In this document: positions 17,384 through 26,800 of the stretch, piece by piece
Layout: each line of letters opens with the position of its first letter
How positions within the stretch are numbered: the stretch's first letter is position 1
The notes under the pieces: generated by a model
What the model was told of the DNA's origin: nothing
The model's input: the letters and a program-made list of their open reading frames with translations, nothing else
Databases searched by the model: none
DNA from: Bacteroidia bacterium
GTDB taxonomy: Bacteria; Bacteroidota; Bacteroidia; Flavobacteriales; Flavobacteriaceae
DNA length: 64,000 bases
Assembly (NCBI GenBank): GCA_030427735.1
Contig: JAUIBP010000009.1
Coordinates: 62,001-126,000, forward strand
Reading direction: 5' to 3'
Translations under genes and position numbers: made by a program

Positions 17384-19759
17384 ATGAGTATATTTTCTGA
17401 CTGGTTTAAAGTTGATTTACATATCCATACAGATGATAGTAGAAAGACCAAAACCAACGATTATCAAGGGAACTTTGATATATCTGAATTAAAACAAAAG
17501 TTAATAGAAAATGATGTGAAACTATTTTCTTTAACAGATCATAACATAATCAACGTTGAAGCTTATAAAAATTATTATACGAATTATAAACAAGGTGATC
17601 CGAAGCTTTTAATTGGTTGTGAATTTGATATTGAGGTACCTGAATCAGGTAAAACAATTACATACCATAGTTTGCTGATTTTTGAAAATGAAACTATCGA
17701 GGATGTTGAATTAATTTCTGATAAAGTTGAAAACTTATTTTTATCAAAAGGTTCAGTCATAACTGATAGGAAACTTACAATAGATGATTTGTACGATTTG
17801 TTTAATGATTTTAATTACTTCTTTATACCGCATGCAGGAAATACCAAAAGTATTTTAGACCCTTATAAAGGCTATGACATGAAGCTTTGTCAGCAAATGG
17901 TTTTGCTGATGCCTAGTGCTTTTGAAAAGGTAAAGGAAAGTGTTAGGCAGATTTACAACCAAGGTTTTGATCGTTTGAAGGAATATGATTTCCAAGCAAA
18001 AGACGATATTCCATATATTAATTTTTCTGACAATCATAATTCTCATAAATATCCTTGTACTAATAAAAATGGAGAAGATCATGAGTTTTATTGTATAAAG
18101 GGAAAGCCCTCGTTTGAATCGATAAGGTTTGCGTTTATTGATCCAAAATCAAGAATAAAAAAATATGCTGAAGTTGAGGAGTTAAAAAGATATGCAGAGT
18201 ATGTTAGAACAATAAATTTCAATGGACTTGAATCAGTTAAGGATACTGAAATATTTTTTTCGCCAAATTTGAATGTAATAATTGGAGGAAGGTCTAGTGG
18301 GAAAAGTCTTTTATTTAGTGTTTTAGGAAGTAAAATAAACAGTCCTAAAAACAATAGTAAAAAATATAATTTGGACTTGAGTAAGGTCAAAATTAGTGGT
18401 TCTTTGGATTCTGGAGAAAAATCTATTATAAGTTTTAATAAAGGAGATTTGGTTTATATTAATCAAGGAGACATTGTAAATTATTTTGAAAATAATTCGC
18501 TCAAGGATCTTATTCAGGAATCAGGAAAAGAGGATTCTTATAAGGAGGCTTTAAGTTTTTTTGGTCAAAAAAAACAAGAATTTGAGTGCGTTATTGATGA
18601 GTTGATGGACATATATGAGCAATTTAAAAACAGTGTGATTGCAAATTTTACCATTCATGATAAAGATATAGATTCCATTCTCGATTCAAGTTATTATTTT
18701 AAACGAATAGAAGATATTACTGATAAAACGGAACAGTTTAGTGAGGCTAACGAGATACTTTTGGGGTTGGATGATTACATTGAAAAGTTTAAAAAAAATG
18801 ATAATTGGGTATTTTCTTCAGAAGAAAATAAAACAATAGAGGCTTTTCAAACACTTGTTAGTGAAAAATCTGAATTATTTAATTTAGATAAGGTTGAGCA
18901 TTTGCGAAAGGTAAGCTTCATTGAAGAAGTTAAAGAGTTAATTAATAACCAAAATGCAACTTTAGATACTAAGGGAAGAGAAAAGGATTCTGCAAATAGC
19001 AGGTTAAGATCTTTAAAGGGAAGTTTAAGAGAAATATTGAATTTGGCTTTAAAATTTGCAAATAAATGCAAGGAGTTAGAAAGCTACGGTTATAACTTTA
19101 AAAGGGAAATAATAATTAATGATGATGTTGCTGTTGTACTAGAGATCCAAGAGCAGGAGGATTCAATAAAAGATCTCATTCTTGCAGGTCTAAGCCCTGT
19201 GTCTAATGCTGAAAGCTTATATGATAATTTACTTAAAGTTGTAAATGATGACATTAAAATTAAAAATTACCCTGATAATACCGTCAATAGTTTAAAAAAG
19301 AAGGTGAACTCACAGGTAAAAAAGCTGAAAGAAGCTTTTGATAAGCCAATTGAATTTTTGAAATATTCAGAGAGTAGTACTTCTAAAAATAATTCTCCTG
19401 GGTACAATTCGGAAAAGTATTTAGAGACAATCTTGAAAAATGGAAAATCAAAAATAATTTTGATTGATCAGCCAGAGGATAATTTAGGTAACAAATTCAT
19501 TTCGGAAAATCTAATAGATATATTAAGGGAGCTGAAGTTTGAAAAACAAATTTTTCTGGTAACTCATAATCCGTCTATAGTAGTTTATGGAGATGCGGAA
19601 AATGTTATTATGGCAACAAACAATAGTAATCAGATAGAATATAAACAGTTTGTCTTGGAGGAAAAAGAGCATCAAGTTGAAATTTGTAATACTTTGGATG
19701 GTGGTAGATACATATTTGAGCAAAGGGCACGGAAATATAATATTAAAAAACTTATTTAA
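17384..19759 (+). CDS. PHP-domain/SMC-like AAA ATPase (TrlF-like), putative defence effector
   Basis: 791 residues. The N-terminal PHP phosphoesterase domain (about 8-260) keeps its metal motifs: DLHIHTDDS (His13, His15), LTDHN, IPHAG and SDNHNSH. An ABC/SMC-type ATPase follows: Walker A GGRSSGKS (301-308), a long coiled-coil region (about 380-650), Walker B ILIDQPEDN (Asp695) and the THNP switch. PHP plus ATPase proteins of this build are annotated as TrlF-like and occur in defence islands. A nucleic-acid or nucleotide phosphodiesterase gated by ATP is the likely activity, by inference. It starts 16 bp after hsdS and is followed after 2 bp by a small acidic gene, so the pair looks like one unit inserted in the RM operon. 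Confidence 0.85.
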   Translation: MSIFSDWFKVDLHIHTDDSRKTKTNDYQGNFDISELKQKLIENDVKLFSLTDHNIINVEAYKNYYTNYKQGDPKLLIGCEFDIEVPESGKTITYHSLLIFENETIEDVELISDKVENLFLSKGSVITDRKLTIDDLYDLFNDFNYFFIPHAGNTKSILDPYKGYDMKLCQQMVLLMPSAFEKVKESVRQIYNQGFDRLKEYDFQAKDDIPYINFSDNHNSHKYPCTNKNGEDHEFYCIKGKPSFESIRFAFIDPKSRIKKYAEVEELKRYAEYVRTINFNGLESVKDTEIFFSPNLNVIIGGRSSGKSLLFSVLGSKINSPKNNSKKYNLDLSKVKISGSLDSGEKSIISFNKGDLVYINQGDIVNYFENNSLKDLIQESGKEDSYKEALSFFGQKKQEFECVIDELMDIYEQFKNSVIANFTIHDKDIDSILDSSYYFKRIEDITDKTEQFSEANEILLGLDDYIEKFKKNDNWVFSSEENKTIEAFQTLVSEKSELFNLDKVEHLRKVSFIEEVKELINNQNATLDTKGREKDSANSRLRSLKGSLREILNLALKFANKCKELESYGYNFKREIIINDDVAVVLEIQEQEDSIKDLILAGLSPVSNAESLYDNLLKVVNDDIKIKNYPDNTVNSLKKKVNSQVKKLKEAFDKPIEFLKYSESSTSKNNSPGYNSEKYLETILKNGKSKIILIDQPEDNLGNKFISENLIDILRELKFEKQIFLVTHNPSIVVYGDAENVIMATNNSNQIEYKQFVLEEKEHQVEICNTLDGGRYIFEQRARKYNIKKLI

Positions 19760-19761
19760 AA

Positions 19762-20079
19762 ATGGATAGTATAATAGTTGAGAATTTTATTGATGAAAAT
19801 GAAATTAGTGTAAGTTTTGATTTAATATCTGGGGAGTTGGCTTTTCCTCCAATAACTTTAAGTATAGAAGGGGATATAGATTTAAATCCATTGGTTTTGG
19901 AATTAACCAAACTAGTGAAATTTAATAAACCAATTGATTATAAATATAATGATGATGCGGGTTTAATAGATTCGAATCTAAAAATAAAATTAATAAAAGA
20001 AACTTTGGATGATTTATTTGTAGCATTTAATGAAAATTTAGAAGTAGCTAGTGAGGGTGATGAATTAGAGATTGAATAG
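19762..20079 (+). CDS. Small acidic protein, partner of the PHP-ATPase
   Basis: 105 residues, strongly acidic (ends EGDELEIE), with alternating beta-like segments (VSFDLISGELAFPPITL) and a C-terminal helix. No family was recognised. It begins 2 bp after the ATPase stop with no room for its own promoter, so the two are cotranscribed. By analogy with other two-gene defence modules it could be a regulator, inhibitor or sensor subunit, but nothing in the sequence shows which. Confidence 0.7.
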   Translation: MDSIIVENFIDENEISVSFDLISGELAFPPITLSIEGDIDLNPLVLELTKLVKFNKPIDYKYNDDAGLIDSNLKIKLIKETLDDLFVAFNENLEVASEGDELEIE

Positions 20080-20377
20080 TTGAATACTAGATACATAGAG
20101 GCTAAATAATATTTTTATAATTTATACTGAAAACTAGTTTTATAGAGTGTTAGTCTGAAATATCTTCAATTTTCAATTAGGGAAAAGTATTAGAATTAGA
20201 GATTGATGTTTGTTTTATTAAGACCACAAGACTGTTTATAGTGTTTTTTTGGTAACCGACTAAGTCAGCGACCAATTCGAATTAAAAATTTTATAGGAGT
20301 ATCTATATTATGTAATGTTTGTTATGAAAAGAGAAGAGTATTGTAAACCAAAGGATAATTAGTTTAAAAAATCGAAG
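20080..20377 (+). promoter_or_regulatory. AT-rich spacer before the AlbA_2 gene
   Basis: No gene was found. GGTAACCGACTAAGTCAGCGACC (20251-20273, 23 bp) is described here only as an interrupted dyad, with arms GGT/ACC and GACT/AGTC; it lies about 105 bp before the next start. GTTTGTTATGAAAAG near 20316 recurs near 22080 upstream of abiEi, so the two spacers share ancestry. A promoter for the AlbA_2 gene probably lies here, but no clear boxes were seen. Confidence 0.35.
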
Positions 20378-21736
20378 ATGTCAGAAACAAACCGTATAGA
20401 ATACAAAGCACAACTTACCAAAGATTTAGATTTGGAAAAAGAAGTGGTAGCCTTTTTAAACTACCACGAAGGTGGTTTGGTTTATATTGGTATCGATAAA
20501 AATGGCCATACGCTTGGTGTTTCAGATCCAGATGCCGATATGCTTAAAATAAAAGACCGCATTAAAAACAACATCGCTCCTTCGGCTATGGGCTTATTTG
20601 ATGTAGTGTCAGAAGAAAAGGACGGTAAGTCTATCATAAAAATTATTGTGGCCAGCGGTAGCGAAAAACCCTATTTCAAGAAAAAATACGGAATGACCGA
20701 AAAGGGCTGTTACCTGCGTATTGGAACAGCTGCCGAGCCTATGCCTCAAAAAATGATAGAAGAATTGTTTGCCTCCCGTACTCGTAATTCTATAGGTAAA
20801 ATAAAGGCGAACCGGCAAGACCTTAGTTTTGCACAATTACGTATTTATTACGAAGAAAAACGAAAACCACTTAACCAACAGTTTAAAAAGAATTTAGAAT
20901 TGCTTACCCCACAGGGCGATATTAATTATGCAGGTTATTTGTTGGCAGACGAAAATAATATTTCGGTAAAAGTAGCCAAATACAAGGGCAATACGCGAGT
21001 AGATTTAATAGAAAGTAACGAATATGGCTATGTGTCGCTCATTAAAGCTACGAAAAGTGTACTCGATAAAATAGAATTGGAAAACCGTACGCTTACTCAA
21101 ATTACCAGTAAAGAACGGTTAGAAAAACGGCTTTGGAGTAGTATTGCACTTCGTGAAGCTATTATCAACGCCTTTGTACATAATGATTATACAAGAGAAG
21201 TAGCGCCTAAATGTGAAATATTCCAAGATAGAATAGAAATTACTTCGGTAGGTTCTTTGCCTGAAGGATTAAGTGAAAGTGAATTTTTTGAAGGCTTTTC
21301 CATTCCTCGAAACAAGGAGCTAATGCGGGTTTTTAAAGATGTAGACTTGGTAGAACAATTGGGGTCTGGTATTCCAAGAATACTGGAAACCTATGGTAAA
21401 GAATGTTTTCAATTTTCTACAAATTTTCTGCGTATGGTCTTTCCTTCGGCAGAACCAGTTTATAACGCACAAAAAGAAGCGTTGGTAAATGGGGTGGTAA
21501 AAGAGTTGGTAATAAACTTGGTAAAAGGATTGGTAAAAGAACTTTCAGATACACAAATAAAGATACTGAACTTGGTAAGTGAAGATAAGTACATTACCAA
21601 AAGTAACATGGCTAAACAAATAGGAACAAGTACAACTACAATAGACAATCACATAGAAACATTAAAAAATAAAAATGTTTTACAACGTGTAGGTGGCAGG
21701 AAAACGGGCTATTGGGAAATTATTGAACAAGAATGA
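20378..21736 (+). CDS. AlbA_2 (Schlafen-like) / GHKL-type ATP-binding / HTH protein
   Basis: 452 residues. N-terminal AlbA_2 domain (about 5-120, NRIEYKAQL ... EVVAFLNYHEGGLVYIGID), then the HATPase_c_4-type region common to COG2865 proteins (REAIINAFVHNDY, EQLGSGIPRI), then a repetitive linker and a winged HTH (about 390-450, KSNMAKQIGTSTTTIDNHIETL). COG2865 proteins are putative DNA- or RNA-binding regulators and are frequent in restriction and toxin-antitoxin loci. The linker consists of five in-frame 12-bp repeats. Function is not established. It lies alone between the PHP module and the relic hsdR start. Confidence 0.8.
   Translation: MSETNRIEYKAQLTKDLDLEKEVVAFLNYHEGGLVYIGIDKNGHTLGVSDPDADMLKIKDRIKNNIAPSAMGLFDVVSEEKDGKSIIKIIVASGSEKPYFKKKYGMTEKGCYLRIGTAAEPMPQKMIEELFASRTRNSIGKIKANRQDLSFAQLRIYYEEKRKPLNQQFKKNLELLTPQGDINYAGYLLADENNISVKVAKYKGNTRVDLIESNEYGYVSLIKATKSVLDKIELENRTLTQITSKERLEKRLWSSIALREAIINAFVHNDYTREVAPKCEIFQDRIEITSVGSLPEGLSESEFFEGFSIPRNKELMRVFKDVDLVEQLGSGIPRILETYGKECFQFSTNFLRMVFPSAEPVYNAQKEALVNGVVKELVINLVKGLVKELSDTQIKILNLVSEDKYITKSNMAKQIGTSTTTIDNHIETLKNKNVLQRVGGRKTGYWEIIEQE
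21482..21541 (+). repeat. Five-copy 12-bp tandem repeat inside the AlbA_2 gene
   Basis: Five units of consensus TTGGTAAAAGRR at 21482, 21494, 21506, 21518 and 21530 encode LVNG, VVKE, LVIN, LVKG and LVKE. The period is a multiple of three, so copy-number change would alter linker length between the ATP-binding region and the HTH without a frameshift. Confidence 0.85.
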
Positions 21737-21751
21737 GAAAGTTTACAGGAT

Positions 21752-22001
21752 AAAAATTAGAAGAGGCATTTAACATTACAATATGAAAAAATTTACTGAA
21801 GCCCAGTTAGAACACGTATTTGCTGAATTATTAGAAGATCAAGGCTTTCCGCATCTTTTAGGAGAAGCGATAAACAGAAGTCCTGAAGATACAGATAGTA
21901 ACCGAAATAGCACCTTAGAGTGGTTATCTTCAAATTGTCAAGTCATTATTAAAGGAGCTTCAGGAAAGCTTCAGTTTAACTTCAGAAAAGCTTTCATGTA
22001 A
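21752..22001 (+). pseudogene. Truncated duplicate of the hsdR 5' end
   Basis: From ATG 21783 the first 36 codons match hsdR at 23755 with 7 base differences, only one of them changing a residue (Ala/Val). After EDT the frame runs into unrelated sequence and stops at 22001. The ~31 bp before the ATG also match the end of abiEii before hsdR (one base shorter). It is therefore a relic of an abiEii-hsdR junction from a second allele, not a gene in its own right. A 72-residue product is possible but unlikely to function. Confidence 0.8.
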
Positions 22002-22108
22002 AAGAATATCAAATAGCTTTCTAATTTTCCTCCTATTAATGTTTGATGAAAGTATTATTGCAGAGTAAATTTCGCAAAAGTTTGTTATGAAAAGTGAGCG
22101 TGTTTTTT

Positions 22109-22135
22109 GTCACAAATATTTACTAAATTTGTGAC
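22109..22135 (+). promoter_or_regulatory. Inverted-repeat operator upstream of abiEi
   Basis: GTCACAAAT (22109-22117) and ATTTGTGAC (22127-22135) are perfect 9-bp arms with a 9-nt spacer, ending 26 bp before the abiEi ATG. AbiEi-type antitoxins are known to repress their own operon by binding inverted repeats, so this is the likely autoregulatory site. Confidence 0.65.
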
Positions 22136-22161
22136 ATATTATACTAAATTATATGTTGTAA

Positions 22162-22770
22162 ATGCCTAATTTTAAAATAGAACATAAAATTTCGAAAGCG
22201 ACCAGAGGGCGTTTGTTTTTTTCCGAAGATTTTACAGGCTATGCGTCTCAGGATGCTATTAGGCAAAGTTTGTCAAGGTTGGAAAAAGACGGTGTTTTGA
22301 CGCGATTGGCTCAGGGTATTTACTTAAAACCTCAGATAGATGATTTATTAGGGGTGATCTATCCTAAAATAGAAGATGTCGCTAAGCAAATAGCTAAAAG
22401 AGATAAAGCTCGCATTGCGCCAACAGGCGTTTACGCACTATATACTTTGGGATTAACCACACAAATTCCTTTAAAGATTACCTACTTAACCGATGGGTCG
22501 CAACGCGATATAAAAATTGGTAAAAGTGTTATTAAGTTTAAAAAAACCGTTCCTAGAACCTTTGCAATAAAAGATGAATTGTTACAGCTAATTGTGCAGG
22601 CCTGTAAAGAAATAGGGCAAAAAAATATTACCGAAACATTTATTAAACAATTACAACCCAAGGTGCAACAACTTCATAAAAATATTGTGGCAAAAGAACT
22701 GAAATTTGCTCCCGTTTGGATTCAGAAACTAATTCAGGAACTTTATAATGATTCAAACTATGTGGATTAG
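22162..22770 (+). CDS. abiEi: AbiEi-type antitoxin / DUF6088 transcriptional regulator
   Basis: 202 residues. An N-terminal winged helix (about 20-65, DAIRQSLSRLEKDGVLTRLAQ then GIYLKP) is followed by a C-terminal domain typical of the DUF6088/AbiEi group. These proteins repress the operon and neutralise the AbiEii nucleotidyltransferase. It overlaps abiEii by 23 bp, showing tight coupling, and carries its own operator just upstream. Confidence 0.85.
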   Translation: MPNFKIEHKISKATRGRLFFSEDFTGYASQDAIRQSLSRLEKDGVLTRLAQGIYLKPQIDDLLGVIYPKIEDVAKQIAKRDKARIAPTGVYALYTLGLTTQIPLKITYLTDGSQRDIKIGKSVIKFKKTVPRTFAIKDELLQLIVQACKEIGQKNITETFIKQLQPKVQQLHKNIVAKELKFAPVWIQKLIQELYNDSNYVD

Positions 22771-23758
22771 TCTACCCATTAATCAGCAGGAGCAGGTCTT
22801 ACAACAAGTGAGTACTGCTACAGGGTATCCTACCTATGCCATTGAAAAGGATTGGTGGGTTTGTATGGTATTACGTGCCGTGTTTCAAACAAGATATGCC
22901 GATTCCATTATTTTTAAAGGGGGGACTTCACTTAGCAAAGGCTATCAGCTTATAGATCGTTTTTCAGAAGATATAGATCTTATTATAGATAGACACTTGC
23001 TTGGCTTTGATGTGTTAGATTCTAAAACAAAAATTAAAAAACTAAGAAAAGCTTCCGGAGGGTTTATTGTGAATGCGTTTCGAGAAGAGTTGATGTCTCA
23101 ATTAGACGCTCTAGGTATTAATAAAGAGCTTTACGAAATTCACTATAACGAACATGTAGATGATACTAGCGACCCGAATTCTCTGGAAATTTATTATCGT
23201 TCGGTAACAACCCATACTAACGACTATATACAACCGCGGGTATTATTGGAAATGGGAGCCCGTTCTTTAACAGAGCCTAGTGAAAAGCGAGCTATTGTTT
23301 CATTTATAGACGAACAATTTAAAAGTTTGCCTTTTGCTCAGCAAGCCTTCGATGTGCAAGTAGTGTTACCAGCAAGAACTTACATTGAAAAAATATTGTT
23401 ATTACATGAAGAATTTTCTAAGCCTGTCGAAAAAATAAGAACAGAGCGATTAACACGCCATCTTTACGATTTAGAAAAATTAATGGATACGTCGCATGGA
23501 AAATTAGCAGTGACCAATGATGAATTATTTAAGGCTATTGTGGCACATCGTCAATCCGTTACACCGTTAAGGGGACTAGATTATTCTAATCATGTTAAAG
23601 GAAAATTAAGTATTTTACCTCCTGAGTCTATTTTGAAATCCTGGGAACAAGATTATAAAACGATGCAGGATAATATGATTGTAGGAGAAAGCTTAACTTG
23701 GACAGTATTACTAGAACGTATCAAAAAGATAGAAGATGCATTTAACCAGACAATATGA
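22748..23758 (+). CDS. abiEii: AbiEii-type nucleotidyltransferase toxin
   Basis: 336 residues of the AbiEii/AbiGii family. The nucleotidyltransferase motif is intact: FKGGTSLSKGY (from Lys57) followed by RFSEDIDLII with the metal-binding aspartates. Family members are type IV toxins that modify RNA with nucleotides and cause phage abortive infection. It overlaps abiEi by 23 bp and hsdR by 4 bp (ATGA), so restriction and TA genes are in one operon. Confidence 0.88.
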   Translation: MIQTMWISLPINQQEQVLQQVSTATGYPTYAIEKDWWVCMVLRAVFQTRYADSIIFKGGTSLSKGYQLIDRFSEDIDLIIDRHLLGFDVLDSKTKIKKLRKASGGFIVNAFREELMSQLDALGINKELYEIHYNEHVDDTSDPNSLEIYYRSVTTHTNDYIQPRVLLEMGARSLTEPSEKRAIVSFIDEQFKSLPFAQQAFDVQVVLPARTYIEKILLLHEEFSKPVEKIRTERLTRHLYDLEKLMDTSHGKLAVTNDELFKAIVAHRQSVTPLRGLDYSNHVKGKLSILPPESILKSWEQDYKTMQDNMIVGESLTWTVLLERIKKIEDAFNQTI

Positions 23759-23862
23759 AAAAATTTACCGAAGCCCAGTTAGAACATGTATTTGCTGAAT
23801 TATTAGAGGACCAAGGCTTTCCGCATCTTTTAGGAGAAGTGATAAACAGAAGTCCAGAAGAC
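23723..23862 (+). repeat. Right copy of the abiEii-end/hsdR-start repeat
   Basis: Matches 21752-21890 over about 140 bp. Similarity ends sharply at codon 36 of hsdR on the right. The coding differences are nearly all synonymous, which implies the two copies diverged as working genes before meeting here. Confidence 0.8.
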
Positions 23863-26800
23863 GTACTTATCAAAGAGGATCTTAAAGCCTATCTTGAAAG
23901 CCGTTATGAAAAGGAGGGCATCACTTCAGGGGAAGTGGATCAGATTATTCGACAGTTAGAAGCTTATCCTGCCTCCGATTTGTACGGGAGTAATAAAGCG
24001 ATCATGAGGTTGGTTTCGGATGGTTTTATTTTAAAACGGGAAGATCGGTCTAAAAAGGATCTTTATATTCAGTTACTAGATTATAACGGACTTCAAAACG
24101 CTTTAGAAGTCGATAATCATGTTTTGCAGAACCAGGCCGCAGAGCCAAATAATAACTATCCTAAAACAGATGTTAATTGCTATAAATTTGTTACACAACA
24201 AGAAATTATAGGCTACGAAAAGCGCATTCCAGATGGTATTTTATACATCAACGGATTACCGCTAGTCGTGTTCGAGTTTAAATCGACCATTCGAGAAGAA
24301 GCTACATTATTTCAAGCATACGAGCAGTTAACTGTGCGTTACCAAAGAGATATTCCAGAACTATTTAAATACAATGCTTTTTGTGTGTTGAGCGATGGAG
24401 TAAATTCTAAAGCAGGATCATTTTTCGCAGGTTACGATTTTTATTACGCCTGGCGAAAAATTTCGGGAGACGATATCAAGGAAGTCGATGGTATACAGGC
24501 CATGTATACGATGGTGAAAGGGATGTTTGATAAAAATAGATTACGCGATATTATTCGAAACTTTATTTATTTTCCTGATACGTCTAAAAAAGATGAAAAA
24601 ATTGTCTGTCGTTATCCGCAGTATTATGCTGCCACAAAATTGTATACCAATGTTGTAAAGCAACAAAAGCCGTTGGGAGACGGTAAAGGAGGGACTTATT
24701 TTGGCGCTACAGGTTGTGGTAAAAGTTATACCATGTTGTTTTTAACGCGTTTATTAATGCGAAGCGCTCATTTTGCCAGTCCTACCATTGTGTTGATTAC
24801 GGACAGAACGGATTTGGACGATCAATTATCTAGCCAGTTTCAGAATGCTAAAGGTTATATAGGCGATAATAATGTGATTAGTGTTGAAAGCAGAGCAGAG
24901 CTTCGGGAAAAACTACAAGGACGACAAAGTGGTGGTGTGTTTTTAACCACCATACACAAGTTTACTGAAGATACCGAATTACTAACCGATAGAACCAATG
25001 TGGTGTGTATTTCGGATGAAGCCCACCGCAGCCAGATCAATCTGGAACAAAAGGTTAAAATTACCGAAAAGGGTGTAAAGAAAACCTATGGATTTGCAAA
25101 ATACCTTCATGATTCCTTACCAAATGCCACTTTTGTAGGCTTTACAGGAACGCCAGTAGACGCGACTTTAGATGTGTTCGGTGATATTGTAGATTCCTAT
25201 ACTATGACGGAGTCTGTAAACGATGAAATTACTGTACGTTTGGTGTATGAAGGTCGTGCAGCAAAAGTGTTGCTAAATAGTACTAAGTTACAGGAAATTG
25301 AAGAGTACTACAGTCAATGTGAAGCCGATGGTGCTAATGAATATCAGATAGAGGAAAGTAAGAAGGCCACCACGAATATGAATGTCATTCTTGGCGATCC
25401 TGACAGAATTAAAGCTGTAGCCGAAGATTTTGTGAAGCATTATGAAAAACGTTTAGAAGAAGGGGCGACCGTAAAGGGGAAAGCCATGTTTGTGTGTAGT
25501 AACAGACAAATCGCTTTTGAGTTTTATAAAAATGTGTTGGAACTCCGTCCAGCATGGGGTGAAGTGCGGGCTTGTGAAGCTGGTGCAGAACTGACCGAAA
25601 AGGAACAAAAAGAAATTTTACCTATAGAACGTGTGAAAATGATCATGACCAGAGGTAAGGATGATGCTAAGGAGTTATGGGATTTATTAGGAACTAAAGA
25701 GTATCGTAAAGAACTGGACAGACAGTTTAAAAACAGTAAATCTAATTTTAAAATTGCTATTGTGGTGGATATGTGGTTGACTGGTTTCGACGTACCGTTT
25801 TTAGATACCATTTATATCGATAAGCCTATCCAGCGTCATAACCTGATTCAGACCATTTCGAGAGTGAACAGAAAATTTAAAGGCAAGAAGAAGGGGTTAG
25901 TAGTAGATTATATTGGTATTAAAAAGCAAATGAATCTAGCCTTGGCGCAATACAGCAAGGCCGATAGTCAGAATATTGAAGATGTAGAAACATCTGTGGT
26001 GGTGGTGAAAGATCATCTGGATTTATTGGAAAAGCTGTTTCATAAGTTTGATGCGTCTGATTATTTTAACGGATCGTCGGTAGCGCAATTAAACACTTTA
26101 AATCTGGCTTCGGAGTTTGTTTTGCAAACTGAGCAAACAGAAAAACGGTTTATGCAAATGACCAAGCGTTTAAAAGCGGCCTATGATGTTTGTGTAGGTA
26201 GTGAAAAATTAACGCAGAAACATCGCGATTATATCCATTTTTATTTAGCCGTGCGTTCTATTGTGTTTAAACTGACGAAAGGAACGGCGCCAGATATAGC
26301 ACAAATGAATGCCAGAGTTCGGGAAATGATGAAGGAAGCTTTGGCTAGTGATGGGGTAGAAGAGATTTTTAAGTTAGGGGATGAAAGCGAATCTCAAATC
26401 GATATTTTTGATGCAGATTATATCGATCGTATCAATAAAATTAAACTACCAAATACCAAAATCCAGATCCTGAAAAATCTATTGGCTAAAGTGATTGAAG
26501 AGTTTAAAAAAGTGAATAAATCCAGAGGAACAGACTTTTCAAAGAAAATGCAGGCCTTAGTTGAAAAATATAACGAACGTAAAGAACAGGATGTGTTTAA
26601 CGCCGAAGAATTTGATATCATTGCCACAGAACTAACAGAACTTATCATTGCAATAAAACAGGAATTTAGTGCAGGTGATGATTTAGGAATTAGTTTCGAA
26701 GAAAAGTCGTTTTACGATATCCTTAAAACCTTAGCTCATAAATACGATTTTGAATACCCTGATGATAAATTGGTATACCTGTCTAAAGAAGTCAAGAAAA

